A stretch of DNA of 64,000 nt from Nibrella viscosa (lineage in GTDB: Bacteria > Bacteroidota > Bacteroidia > Cytophagales > Spirosomataceae), in contig NZ_BAABHB010000020.1 of the NCBI RefSeq assembly GCF_039541875.1, forward strand, positions 13,401-77,400. Reading direction: 5' to 3'. Each line of letters opens with the position of its first letter. Position 1 is the first letter of the stretch. A model generated the notes under the pieces. That model made no database searches and had not been told where the DNA came from. It was given only the letters and a program-made list of their open reading frames with translations. Both the position numbers and the translations under genes were made by a program. Positions 52,388 to 60,735 of this stretch are shown here, piece by piece.

Positions 52388-53956
52388 TCAGACAATCAAA
52401 TACTCTTTAAGGTACAAATAAAACGAGGTTCCCGCACCGGGCCGGCTCTGCACCGTGATATAGCCACGGTGTTTCTCGGTAATGCGCTTGACAGTGGCCA
52501 GGCCAATTCCTATCCCCTCGTAATCGCGTTGCGTATGCAGCCGCCGAAAGGGATGAAAAATCTCGTCCTGATACTTCATATCAAAGCCAATGCCGTTATC
52601 GGCCACGGTAATCTGCCACCAGACCGCCGGACCATTCGGGTCGCTAACCGCATTTAATCGGTCCGGTAGTTCGGCTCCGGTGATCTGCTCACCCGAAATG
52701 CTGATCACAGGCCGGCGGTCGGGGTGTCGGTATTTCAGCGCATTGGCAATCAGGTTCTGAAACAGTTCGCTCAGCAGTATCGGATTGCCGATGATCCGGG
52801 GCAGGTTCTGCCAGGTAATGGTGGCACCGGTTTCGTCAATGGGCAATTGCAAATGGGTAAGCACCTCTGCCATTATCTCCTCCAGCGACACCACCAGGAA
52901 CGAGGTTTCCCAGTTGGAGACTATCGAAAATTGCAATAACCCGTCAACCAGGCCCATGAGTTGCGCAGCGGATTTCTGGATTCGGTCGATAAAATCCAGC
53001 GTCCGCTCGTCCCACTGCTCCTGCTGCTGATGGCGCAGGATGTCGGCAAAGGCCTTGATCTTACGCAGCGGGGCTTTCATATCATGGGAGGCCACGTAGG
53101 CAAAGCGCTCCAGATCTTCGTTTGATTTTTTAAGCTCCTGATTGCTGGCGGCTACCAGTTGCGCCTGCTCCCGAAGGGCAAGCTGCTGCTGTTTCAGGGT
53201 AGTAATATCCTGAAAGGTAAACAGCGTCTGGTTGTCGTTGATCTTCACAATCGTGGCGTTGATCCATACATCCATGTCATCGCCCTGGTAGTGGTGTTCA
53301 AACTGCTGAATCTCACCCGTCTCTGTAACCTCGACAATACGCTGAAACATTCCTTCTGAATACGAACCGGGAAACAGATCCAGCAACAGCCGGCCCGTCA
53401 TCTGCTCTACCGACAGACCCGTTACCTGCGCGTTGGCCGGATTGGTGAGCATATAGCGAAAATCGATGATGTCGCCGGCGGGGTTCCGCACAGCATCCAG
53501 CAGCATCAGACCGCTGGGGCAATAATCGACAATGGTTTGCAGCACGGCCGTCTGCTGTTGCAGTTGCCGGCGAATTTCCTTGGAAGCCGTAATATCCAGG
53601 GCGGTAATGACGATGCCCTTGCCCTGCCGGATTACTGAGACATCGAGCCACCAGACCCGGTCGTTCATGACGTACTCCCGCTCAAAGCGCTGGGGCTGGT
53701 TCTGCTCCCAGGCCTGCACATACCGGCTGAAAATACCGGAGGTCCGGATGTTCGGGAAAATCTCCAGCATGGTCGACTGCCGGAGCTGCCCGGGTAGTAA
53801 GCCCGAATACTCCGATGCTTTCTGATTTCCCCAGACATACTGGAAGTCGATCACCTGCTCGTCCTGGAAAATCGGTTCGCAATACAGAATAGCCGTCATG
53901 GCCCCTTCCTGAATGTAGGAGAGCACCTGAGCGGGGTCAAGAGCGGTTAAGGGCAT
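52388..53956 (-). CDS. Soluble PAS-domain sensor histidine kinase
   Basis: The 522-residue protein starts at the ATG at 53956. It has two PAS domains (about residues 15-135 and 140-265, the second with LFTFQDITTL), a short coiled coil, a HisKA domain with the phospho-acceptor His in YVASHDMKAPLRKIKAF, and an HATPase domain (LIANALKYRHPDR, VADNGIGFDMKYQDEIFHPF, GIGIGLATVKRITEKHRG). No membrane helix is present, so it senses a cytoplasmic or diffusible signal. The DMKAPLRKI and 'FxxF' words are of the phytochrome-like kinase group. No response regulator is adjacent. Confidence 0.92.
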   Translation of the reverse strand: MPLTALDPAQVLSYIQEGAMTAILYCEPIFQDEQVIDFQYVWGNQKASEYSGLLPGQLRQSTMLEIFPNIRTSGIFSRYVQAWEQNQPQRFEREYVMNDRVWWLDVSVIRQGKGIVITALDITASKEIRRQLQQQTAVLQTIVDYCPSGLMLLDAVRNPAGDIIDFRYMLTNPANAQVTGLSVEQMTGRLLLDLFPGSYSEGMFQRIVEVTETGEIQQFEHHYQGDDMDVWINATIVKINDNQTLFTFQDITTLKQQQLALREQAQLVAASNQELKKSNEDLERFAYVASHDMKAPLRKIKAFADILRHQQQEQWDERTLDFIDRIQKSAAQLMGLVDGLLQFSIVSNWETSFLVVSLEEIMAEVLTHLQLPIDETGATITWQNLPRIIGNPILLSELFQNLIANALKYRHPDRRPVISISGEQITGAELPDRLNAVSDPNGPAVWWQITVADNGIGFDMKYQDEIFHPFRRLHTQRDYEGIGIGLATVKRITEKHRGYITVQSRPGAGTSFYLYLKEYLIV

Positions 53957-54118
53957 AGGCACTGTTGCTTACGGGCAGCACCGGTAGGGAGTACCACCCA
54001 AAATCGGTTATGTTACAATATTGCGCCTGATCTGCGTAAAAAGCAACAAAGAGCTACTTTTGCCGACAATGGAATTATTAATTCTATTTTCCTGCCAGAA
54101 TCCTGTTTCTTTAACCAG

Positions 54119-54459
54119 CTATATACCCACAAACGGTTCAAAGTTGTCGCCGTGCAGAATATCCGTTTGCGCGGGCGAATAGCTTTGGAGGAACGTCTGC
54201 GAAAAACGGGCTTTGGCGTTGGGATTCCACTTGAACTCAAAGGCCCGGAAACTCCCGTCGCTTTCTTCTATGTAATCGATCCCCTGCTGGTAGGTGCGCC
54301 AGAAGATAGTCCGAACCCATTGCTGGTGGTAATGCAGGTATTTCTGCCGTTCGCTGACCAGAAAGTTCTCCCAGAGTGCTCCCACGTCGGCCCGTAGGTT
54401 GAGGGGTTTAAAATCGGCCAGTACGGCATTGCGGATACCGTTGTCGTAGAAGTAAATTT
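54119..54459 (-). pseudogene. C-terminal remnant of a DUF4143 ATP-binding protein
   Basis: The frame reads KIYFYDNGIRNA, VGALWENFLVSERQKYL, TIFWRTYQQGIDYIEE and FEFKWNPNAKARFSQTFL, which is the C-terminal third of the AAA ATPase/DUF4143 family. The N-terminal ATPase part is missing and the upstream codons end at a stop. It abuts the broken PIN toxin gene at 54460. Confidence 0.75.
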
Positions 54460-54750
54460 TATGGCACAGTCTACGAATTTGTTACGGTCCGTCGCTACGG
54501 TCGTCGGGGTCATCGTGGATTTGCCCAAATCTGAAATACGGCTCTTGTCGGATATGATTGGGTGCGGCCAGTAAAAGCGAGGTGACCAGTTCGGCCGCAA
54601 CTGGACTGAAGAAAAACGCCGTCATCTCAGCATATTCAAGCAGAATCTCATTGCTGACTATCTATACTCCCCGGCTGCGAAGGCGTCGTAGAGCCAGCGA
54701 TAGGAGCCGTCGCGGGGCACCGACTGAAGCAGGCCATTAACTACTTTCAC
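54460..54750 (-). pseudogene. Broken PIN-domain toxin gene
   Basis: The GTG at 54750 overlaps the antitoxin stop (GTGA). The pieces VVNGLLQSVPRDGSYRWLYD, NEILLEYAEMTAFF, QEPYFRFGQIHDDPDD and NKFVDCAI together match the COG1569 PIN-toxin pattern. They lie in different frames with stops between them. The metal-binding 'DTN' at the start is lost, and the coding sequence ends abruptly after the DCA motif. Confidence 0.7.
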
Positions 54751-55019
54751 AGATCGGCTTGGTCTGGCATGACCGCGTCGGCGGACCGCCGGATTTGGCG
54801 AAGCTGCTCGGTGCGGTTATCAAATTTCATTTGATCTTCGAGTTGCACGGTAGTCAGTCCTTTTTGTAGCATGGCCTTTTCAGCTCCTTCTTCAAGCCGC
54901 GCCCGAAAGTACTGCATCAGCGTTTGGCGCATAGCGAGCAACTCGGCTTCGCTTATCTCAAAGCTAAACGGTTCCAGCAAAGCCAGTTGGGCATTTGTTA
55001 ATCGTTGCGAAGCGACCAT
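54747..55019 (-). CDS. Antitoxin-like protein of the broken PIN pair
   Basis: The 90-residue product (start ATG at 55019; 55046 possible) is all-helical and charged: RLTNAQLALLEPFSFEISEAELLAMRQTLMQYF, then an acidic/basic tail. This is the pattern of small proteins encoded just before COG1569-type PIN toxins in Cytophagales, as I recall it. Its frame is intact although the toxin is broken. Its stop overlaps the toxin start. Confidence 0.6.
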   Translation of the reverse strand: MVASQRLTNAQLALLEPFSFEISEAELLAMRQTLMQYFRARLEEGAEKAMLQKGLTTVQLEDQMKFDNRTEQLRQIRRSADAVMPDQADL

Positions 55020-55135
55020 AGCAGATTGACATTTACTCGTACACAAATTTAAGAAAACTGACGCGAATTACTCGGTTCTGTGTTTCTATTGGTAGCATCC
55101 CTGCACGGTTAGCCGGGAGGCTTAACCGAACGATA

Positions 55136-55184
55136 AACAAAAAAGGTTAACCAGTTGCTTTGAAAGTGCCACCTGATTAACCTT
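55136..55184 (-). terminator. Leftward terminator
   Basis: On the minus strand, AAGGTTAATCAG pairs with CTGGTTAACCTT (one mismatch), followed by TTTTTTG. It would stop leftward transcription coming from the accessory region. Confidence 0.6.
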
Positions 55185-55254
55185 GCTGAAATGCGATCCC
55201 GTTTGGATTAAAACCTTTGTTGATTATCAGCAAGTTACAATGCACTTCATAAAG

Positions 55255-55317
55255 AGGTGACGGAATAGGTGACGGAACCGAAAATTATAGAGTGCAGCTA
55301 TACAGGTAGGTGACGGA
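55255..55317. repeat. Three copies of AGGTGACGGA
   Basis: AGGTGACGGA occurs at 55255-55264, 55267-55276 and 55308-55317 in the gene-free gap 55020-55533. Spaced short direct repeats at the edge of an element are a common form for integrase arm sites or replication iterons; this is an inference. Confidence 0.5.
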
Positions 55318-55370
55318 TTTTCTACCTTTGTTGTGAATCGGGTATCAGGGATGGTACTTGGTTTGGTCAT

Positions 55371-55404
55371 GGCCGGGCGGGTGGTTCCCCCGGCCTAATT
55401 TTTT
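55371..55404 (+). terminator. Rightward terminator-like hairpin
   Basis: GGCCGGG (55371-55377) pairs with CCCCCGGCC, followed by AATTTTTT. No rightward gene is upstream within the gap. Confidence 0.5.
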
Positions 55405-55485
55405 AGCTTTTCGCAAAGATAAAGGCGTTTAAACTGGATTTACGTCATGACCTCGTGTCGGTGTGGTCAATCCATTCCAAACTAA

Positions 55486-55512
55486 AAGGGTAGCCCATCA
55501 AGCTACCCTTTC
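55486..55512. terminator. Terminator of the 98-residue gene
   Basis: AAAGGGTAGC and GCTACCCTTT form a perfect 10-base stem with a seven-base loop, 22 bases downstream of the minus-strand gene end. Confidence 0.75.
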
Positions 55513-55533
55513 TTTCAAAGTATACCCCACAAA

Positions 55534-55830
55534 TCAACGTTTTAAACGTTTAACGCCAACTGAATACGGAATGCGGTCTACGTTTAAAAACGGTTTGCCA
55601 TCCTCGTCCAGGTCGATGTAGCGAATGGCGGACCAGGCTAAGTCCAATGCCTCCTGATGCTCCTTGCCTTCGGCTTTGAGTTTGTGGTAGAAGTCCACCA
55701 GTGCCAGGCGTCGGAACCAGAATCCGTTAAATCGCTCGTCCTCGGAGTAAGCCAGGTCTATGACCTGCTGATGCATAGCCGGCTCCATTATGTAGGCGGA
55801 GACCGGCGAATCTGTTACGGTAGAGTTCAT
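55534..55830 (-). CDS. Small hypothetical protein of the accessory region
   Basis: I do not recognise the 98-residue product. It is soluble and partly helical (AMHQQVIDLAYSEDERFNGFWF, DFYHKLKAEGKEHQEALDLAW), ends in a basic tail (GVKRLKR), and has no Cys or membrane segment. It has its own terminator and a 289-base leader with a structured segment (55866-55944). It is probably part of the accessory region. Confidence 0.6.
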   Translation of the reverse strand: MNSTVTDSPVSAYIMEPAMHQQVIDLAYSEDERFNGFWFRRLALVDFYHKLKAEGKEHQEALDLAWSAIRYIDLDEDGKPFLNVDRIPYSVGVKRLKR

Positions 55831-55865
55831 TTGTGTTATAGATATGTTTAAAGGTGAAAAGTATG

Positions 55866-55944
55866 TTGGCCGGTCACTGCGTACTAGTCACCATTGCGTA
55901 GAGCAACAGCGAAAGAGTCAGGACTTTCACCCTATGCCGGCCAA
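55866..55944. other. Possible structured RNA leader
   Basis: TTGGCCGG (55866-55873) and CCGGCCAA (55937-55944) are perfect 8-base arms around 63 bases. On the minus strand the start of the insert reads GGGTGAAAGTCC and there are repeated TACGCA words. It lies upstream of the 98-residue gene. No known RNA family is matched with confidence. The rest of 55831-56119 shows nothing else. Confidence 0.3.
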
Positions 55945-56119
55945 TGTCGTTTAACGTCTTATTCGGGAATGAGCTCTACTTGTTTGGAGTTGAAACAATG
56001 ATGACTAATACGCACATCAAACATAGCAGTTCACACGAACGAAGGCAAGTTAATGAGCATAAAAAAGAGTGCACCATCGGATAATTCCAAAACCTGTTTA
56101 GTAGCCCAGACACTTTCGG

Positions 56120-57316
56120 TTAGTCACTGATATAAATACCCTCTACTCGGTCGCAGGTTGAACTATAAAATGGAGCCTTTGCACTTCCAGCCAAAGGCCT
56201 ACCATTTTTGTTTGTAATATAATATCTATACCCACCAGCTTTTAACGGCGCATTTCGGTTATCGGATAGGTAGCCCATACCGTTAGGCTCGAAAGTCCAA
56301 ATCCATTCATCTTGCCACTTCTTCCAGCGATATCCACCGCGTCCGTCACTTACAACCCAAGTGAGGTGCAGAATCACGGTTTTGGACGATTTATTTGTGA
56401 CGTTAACCAAACCATCACTTGTACAGACGCCAGCAGCCGCCTTTGTTAAAGTATCAAGACCCACTCCTGTTAGAAGTGTATGTTGAGTCCTAGCCACATT
56501 TAAAGTATTTTCACTGTTAGGAGTTGCGACCGAATAGGCTGAGGTTGTATCATATGATTGGGTTGATTCTGAAGGCTTATTTATACCACTTATTACGCCA
56601 AAGAATACAGCCAGGAGTATAATACCTGCTACGAAGAGCAAGTCCCTTTGGGAACTTGTTCGAACCGGCGTGGAAGTTTGTTTTGTATTGGCACTGGCAT
56701 TACTTGTATTTGCGCTGCCGTTTTTTGAGTCAGCCTGTTTATTGTCGGCTTTAAACTTTGCTTCGAAGTCCGTATACAGTTTGTTCTCCAACTGTACCGT
56801 TTTTTCAGCAGTCTGTTTTGTCCTGGTGTTTGTAGCAAGTAGCCGTATGGAAATATACTTCTCCATTACGGGCTTCGTGATCACTATGTCTTTGCTGCCT
56901 TTCAGAGCCACAACACCTAAATTTGAAATCTCCACTTTGTCAGCATAAAGTACTTCCCAAGTGAGGGTGATTTTCTCCCCAATCACGGCTATTCTGGAAG
57001 AATATTTAAAGTCCTTAATGATAGGTGGTCCAACATAGGGATTCTCATTTGAGGATCTACCTGTGTTGTTGTGGGTGTTGCTCGACTGACCATTCGTTGT
57101 GTGACCGTTGGTATATCTGGCGTCGAACTGCCTCCGTTTTGCCTGGTCATTTAACGTAGAGTATGCCTCCTGGATGTCTTTAAACCGTTCCTCCCAAAAC
57201 GGATCACCGTCGTTTTTGTCAGGGTGAAATTTAGTAGCTAGTTTGCGGTAGGCCTGTTTTATCTCCTGGTCCGTAGCTGTACGACTTACACCAAGAATAG
57301 AATAATAGTCTTTCAT
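56120..57316 (-). CDS. Membrane-anchored J-domain protein
   Basis: The 398-residue product begins with a full J domain (residues 1-66: YYSILGVSRTATDQEIKQAYRK, HPD motif in KFHPDKND, then EAYSTLNDQAKRRQFD). A low-complexity Asn/Ser/Thr stretch follows, then a beta domain (about 93-180: IIKDFKYSSRIAVIGEKITLTWEV) of the kind found on Bacteroidota proteins with a Trp-centred Ig-like fold. One membrane helix (about 225-245: LLFVAGIILLAVFFGVISG) precedes a C-terminal domain with two Cys and many aromatics (CTSDGLVNVTNKSSKTVIL ... YRWKKWQDEWIWTFEPNG). It should recruit an Hsp70 at the inner membrane and expose the C-terminal domain outside. It overlaps the small membrane protein gene upstream by four bases. 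Confidence 0.85.
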   Translation of the reverse strand: MKDYYSILGVSRTATDQEIKQAYRKLATKFHPDKNDGDPFWEERFKDIQEAYSTLNDQAKRRQFDARYTNGHTTNGQSSNTHNNTGRSSNENPYVGPPIIKDFKYSSRIAVIGEKITLTWEVLYADKVEISNLGVVALKGSKDIVITKPVMEKYISIRLLATNTRTKQTAEKTVQLENKLYTDFEAKFKADNKQADSKNGSANTSNASANTKQTSTPVRTSSQRDLLFVAGIILLAVFFGVISGINKPSESTQSYDTTSAYSVATPNSENTLNVARTQHTLLTGVGLDTLTKAAAGVCTSDGLVNVTNKSSKTVILHLTWVVSDGRGGYRWKKWQDEWIWTFEPNGMGYLSDNRNAPLKAGGYRYYITNKNGRPLAGSAKAPFYSSTCDRVEGIYISD

Positions 57317-57618
57317 TCTACAGTCGCGTTTTTGTCCTCCGTTAAGTAAGCCTTAATAGCAAAAACCCCGGCGGCCATAAGATCGATTGGTACCCAGGCT
57401 CCCTTGCTGTAGAGATAGACCGGAAGAATAGGGTTAAACAGAATGGCAATTAGCAGAAAGATGTACGTAAATATTTTGACCTCAGGCGTGTAAACTTCTT
57501 TTGCTGCAACCAACGCACCAATGAATACAGCAATACGCAGAAAGGTATAATAGCCGGATGACTGACGACCCAAGGCCAGAATGAGAAGGACAACACAGCC
57601 CCAGTAGAGGTATTTCAT
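57313..57618 (-). CDS. Small membrane protein co-transcribed with the J-domain gene
   Basis: Start at the ATG at 57618 (the longer frame to 57708 begins near a terminator and reads unlike protein). The 101-residue protein has about three to four hydrophobic segments (YLYWGCVVLLILALG, TFLRIAVFIGALVAA, IFTYIFLLIAILFNPILPVYLY) and ends in an acidic tail overlapping the J-domain gene start. Similar small DUF6804-like membrane proteins occur in Bacteroidota, but I am not certain of the family. Its position suggests a joint function with the J-domain protein. Confidence 0.6.
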   Translation of the reverse strand: MKYLYWGCVVLLILALGRQSSGYYTFLRIAVFIGALVAAKEVYTPEVKIFTYIFLLIAILFNPILPVYLYSKGAWVPIDLMAAGVFAIKAYLTEDKNATVE

Positions 57619-57700
57619 AAAATGAGGGTTTAGAACACGGAAATATGACAAATTACTCGATTCTGTGAAATACTTTTGAGCAAACGGCAATTTCCTTACG

Positions 57701-57745
57701 GAAAACAAAAACGGCTACAGTAGGTCATAAACCCACCGTAGCCGC
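57701..57745 (-). terminator. Leftward terminator of the phage-like gene
   Basis: On the minus strand CGGCTACGGTGGG pairs with CCTACTGTAGCCG (one G-T and small differences), followed by TTTTTGTTTTCC. It separates the 728-residue gene from the J-domain unit. Confidence 0.85.
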
Positions 57746-57767
57746 CAAAACTGACCTGACCTAAGAC

Positions 57768-59954
57768 CTACTCGACTGCCTTCTTCATGATGGCCTCACG
57801 CTGTTTCTTCATCGTTTCTGTTGCCTCATCGGACTGTCGGATATAGCTGGTCATCAACTTTTGGTAGAGAGAATTTGGCCCATACTGCATTTCGTGCAGC
57901 CTACGATTCTCAATGTTCTGGATTCCCGCAGCCGATAAATTCAGTCCTGCCTGCTGCCGTTGGGCGTCGCGGGCCTGCTGGTTCATGTACTCGGATTGAC
58001 TGATCGCTAGATCCTGCTGGACGACATTGCCGTACTGCGCGAAGTTCCGTTGACGAGCGGCATTGTCGGCCGCCTGGAGGTGGACCTGCTCAGCCGATCT
58101 CTGTTGCTGGAGACGAGCCAAACCAGCAAGGGCAACACCTGGTGAACCGCCCGCAAAGTTTGTCAGGTTCTGGACGCCTGCTCTGTAGTTGTTGGCAATC
58201 GCGTTCTGACCGGCTGCAAGTTCATTGGGTGAAAGGCCGGTATTTTGCCGCTGCTCAATTTGACGTCTGTAGTTGAGGTATGAGAAGGGTAAACTGTACG
58301 GTTTGGAAGGCTTGCCCGCAATGATAGCCCCCGTCAGGACTCGACCTAAATCAAAGCCATTTTCACCCAGCGTACGAAGGCCTACCGCAGCCTTAGAAGG
58401 TTCTGCTGGTGGAGGTGTGCCGGCGGGCTCGATGGGCACCTGCGTAGATTTTCCGGTTGAGTATTCATAGAGCATCCCAATCTCATCACTCGGTCCTGTA
58501 GGCATCGGCGGAGGTACCGGGCTATTCGGCATAAACAGACCATCCTCGACAGGTCGGCGGTTGTCTACACGAAGCCCGGGAATCCCGTATGTTGGCGGAG
58601 TCGGAACAGGAGCCGTACGTTTAGGCGTTGGTCGCGGTCCTGGATAGAGTGGACGCGCCCCACCCGCAGGTTGCCCGTTGACGGAACCGGCAAGCATAGC
58701 AGGTAAACTAGGCCTCGACTGCAAAAAAGCCATTGCATTTGCCGTCTGGACTGGTGTGTTACCTGGTGCAGGAGGGTAGACCGATGAGGGGTTGCCGGCC
58801 TGATAGTTGGCGACCGTCTGAGCGACCGACGGGTAAAGGCTGGCCGTAGTCGGAACACCGAGTCGCGCTGCTGACTTCTCGACTCCTGCCGGCGTTGGCG
58901 GTATGAGCGTATTCCTTGACTTGTCGATGGTTGGGTAAATAGTGCCGGCCTCCTGAATCAACGTCCGAGCCTTGGCTATCCTGCTCCTCGTTGTCTCTCC
59001 TAATAAAGACCTGGAACCACCTACACCGGTAGACCGAAGAATCATCTTAGCCTGACTAAGACGGGTTTGGTAGTCGCGTAAAGCCGTTGGATCTATCTTT
59101 AGCCGTTTGGATTCTTCATAGCTCAACTGCCGCTGCTCCATCTTATCCAGTTGCGCCAGGAGTGCCTTTATCTCATCGTCGGGGTTGGCCTCCCCGCCAC
59201 CAGCAAACATACGGAACACGAATGGCAAGCTGTTATACGGTTGGTTAGTCCCCTGCTGTGTGTCGGTACTGCCCGCCGTTGCCCGCAGGTCCTTATGCGT
59301 CAACAGTTCGTTGTACACATGATCCCCGAGTTCCTTCTTTTTGACCTGCTCAGGCTTCACTGAATTCATAATGCGTTTCATGATGCTGTTCGACTGCTGG
59401 TCAAAAATGCGTTCATTATAGCGCATAAAACCGTAGGGCTTGCCCGTCATGATGTCAATCATCACAAGGTCCTCTGTTCGGTCGTTTGCCTTGTACGGCA
59501 ACCTGTCAGCGTTCCCTGCTGTAGCTCCACCCTGACCAAAGTACTGAACCGTGGGTAGTGGGTAGGGTGAGGGTTTGTTCGCCCCAGCGATCAGGCCGGC
59601 GCTGCTCTGTAGGGTGTTCTGTAGGCCACCCTGTAACAAGCCGGCATTACCCGTTACCGCCCCGGCGACTGACTGACCCACGCCTATGAGGGTGTTAAAC
59701 TTCTGCATCCGGATATCTGCATCCTGCTCGATGGCGTTCGCTGTATCGGTCGCGCCATTGTGTAGGGCCAGGCTTCTGGCATCGCGGGCCATGGCCAGAG
59801 ACGAACCGGGCAGCCACGACGAAATCTTACCCCATGTGTTTGGTTGCCCGCTCCTGTTGTAGCCCATGAGGCTGAGGAGGAGGAGGCTGCCACGGTAAAC
59901 CTGTGGGTCTACACCGTAGGCGGATTGCTGTTTCTCGGTGGAGAAAAGAGCCAT
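57768..59954 (-). CDS. Large phage-structural-like protein
   Basis: I do not recognise a named family for the 728-residue product. Visible parts: an N-terminal region with Gly/Ala/Ser-rich amphipathic helices (GQSVAGAVTGNAGLLQGGLQ, then SAGLIAGANKPSPYPLP), a middle block DLVMIDIMTGKPYGFMRYNERIFDQQSNSIM, a short motif MFAGGGEANPDDEI, a helical pair around residues 260-330, a Pro-rich low-complexity region (about 360-500), and a C-terminal Gln/Ala-rich helical region ending in a charged coiled coil. The 'TG-x-x-x-G-x-x-R-x-x-E-R-I-F' block resembles one I associate with structural proteins of Bacteroidota phages. Ordering and composition suit a minor structural or DNA-delivery protein. No signal peptide. 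Confidence 0.55.
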   Translation of the reverse strand: MALFSTEKQQSAYGVDPQVYRGSLLLLSLMGYNRSGQPNTWGKISSWLPGSSLAMARDARSLALHNGATDTANAIEQDADIRMQKFNTLIGVGQSVAGAVTGNAGLLQGGLQNTLQSSAGLIAGANKPSPYPLPTVQYFGQGGATAGNADRLPYKANDRTEDLVMIDIMTGKPYGFMRYNERIFDQQSNSIMKRIMNSVKPEQVKKKELGDHVYNELLTHKDLRATAGSTDTQQGTNQPYNSLPFVFRMFAGGGEANPDDEIKALLAQLDKMEQRQLSYEESKRLKIDPTALRDYQTRLSQAKMILRSTGVGGSRSLLGETTRSRIAKARTLIQEAGTIYPTIDKSRNTLIPPTPAGVEKSAARLGVPTTASLYPSVAQTVANYQAGNPSSVYPPAPGNTPVQTANAMAFLQSRPSLPAMLAGSVNGQPAGGARPLYPGPRPTPKRTAPVPTPPTYGIPGLRVDNRRPVEDGLFMPNSPVPPPMPTGPSDEIGMLYEYSTGKSTQVPIEPAGTPPPAEPSKAAVGLRTLGENGFDLGRVLTGAIIAGKPSKPYSLPFSYLNYRRQIEQRQNTGLSPNELAAGQNAIANNYRAGVQNLTNFAGGSPGVALAGLARLQQQRSAEQVHLQAADNAARQRNFAQYGNVVQQDLAISQSEYMNQQARDAQRQQAGLNLSAAGIQNIENRRLHEMQYGPNSLYQKLMTSYIRQSDEATETMKKQREAIMKKAVE

Positions 59955-59966
59955 AGTTGATAAAGG

Positions 59967-60308
59967 TTAAATTGTTGCTGTTACAGGCTTAACCACTTCC
60001 GGATTTACCCAGTACTGACCGGGTGCGCGTTTGGTTATAACGCCCTTTTGAGCCAAGGCTAACAGCCCTTTGTTGGCGTAGCTGGCATTGGTGCAGATAA
60101 CCTCAGCCAACTCGGTCAGAGGAGCATTTACAGACCCGTCAGGCTGTAGACGAGCCGCCAACGCCAATAGGACCCGTATGCCGACAGTAGGCAAAACGGC
60201 TACCTGGTGGAGCATGAAGTCTGACGGAGTGAAAGCCGGTACAGTTCGGGCCTGAATCTGAGACTTATACGGGTTCGATTTGTGCATTTGTAACACTCGT
60301 GCGCCCAT
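59967..60308 (-). CDS. Winged-helix protein, RepL/MarR-like
   Basis: The 113-residue product has a basic N-terminal tail and a winged-helix domain: GIRVLLALAARLQPDGSVNAPLTELAEVICTN, then a recognition-helix region SYANKGLLALAQKGVITKR and a wing ending APGQYWVNPEVV. The last words ('G-x-Y-x-V-N-P') resemble the RepL plasmid replication proteins and related wHTH regulators. It lies 12 bases upstream of the 728-residue gene and probably shares its transcript. It could control copy number or the structural gene. Confidence 0.6.
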   Translation of the reverse strand: MGARVLQMHKSNPYKSQIQARTVPAFTPSDFMLHQVAVLPTVGIRVLLALAARLQPDGSVNAPLTELAEVICTNASYANKGLLALAQKGVITKRAPGQYWVNPEVVKPVTATI

Positions 60309-60735
60309 GTCTTATAGTGTGAAAGTGTTAACGTGCTGTGTTTTAGGTAATATAGCAGAATTTCTCATATTTCCGACTGTTGAGGCCGGAGAAGTGGAGA
60401 GAAGGACACCCCCAACAAAATAACCCTCACCTGGTCACGGTGTCGTGTTCAACAGAAACACGCCTGTAATGGTACCCGAAAACATCCTTTAAGCCCCCTT
60501 GGTGGTCCGGGTCAGTACCTCCTCGATTTGAGGAAGTCGTACGTGCGTGTCTGTGGGGTCTGCCACTCGGCCGCCCCCGGTGTGAACCTTAACTTTCCAC
60601 TTACCCCCCCGCCTGTTTCGGGATTGGTTCAGCGGGTCCCATTATGGGTGGTAAAAAGAATTCTTTTTCTCCTGCTTTGTCGTTTGACAATTCGGTCTGC
60701 GTTGATGGAGGGCCAAGTGAAAGGCAGCCGCAGCC
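60309..60735. other. Gene-free gap with a 16-base palindrome; possible origin region
   Basis: No gene is seen in these 427 bases. A perfect palindrome AAAAAGAATTCTTTTT lies at 60653-60668, and C-rich runs (ACCCCCAAC-like at 60410 and TTACCCCCCCGCC at 60601-60613) flank it. The gap is between the replication-initiator gene and the wHTH gene, a common place for an origin, but no nick site can be pointed out. The promoter for the wHTH/728-residue unit must also lie here. Confidence 0.3.

Noticed and set aside
55371..55404. Hairpin region considered as a tRNA-like attachment site
   Set aside because: No acceptor, anticodon or T-arm pattern can be built. It is a simple GC hairpin with a T run.
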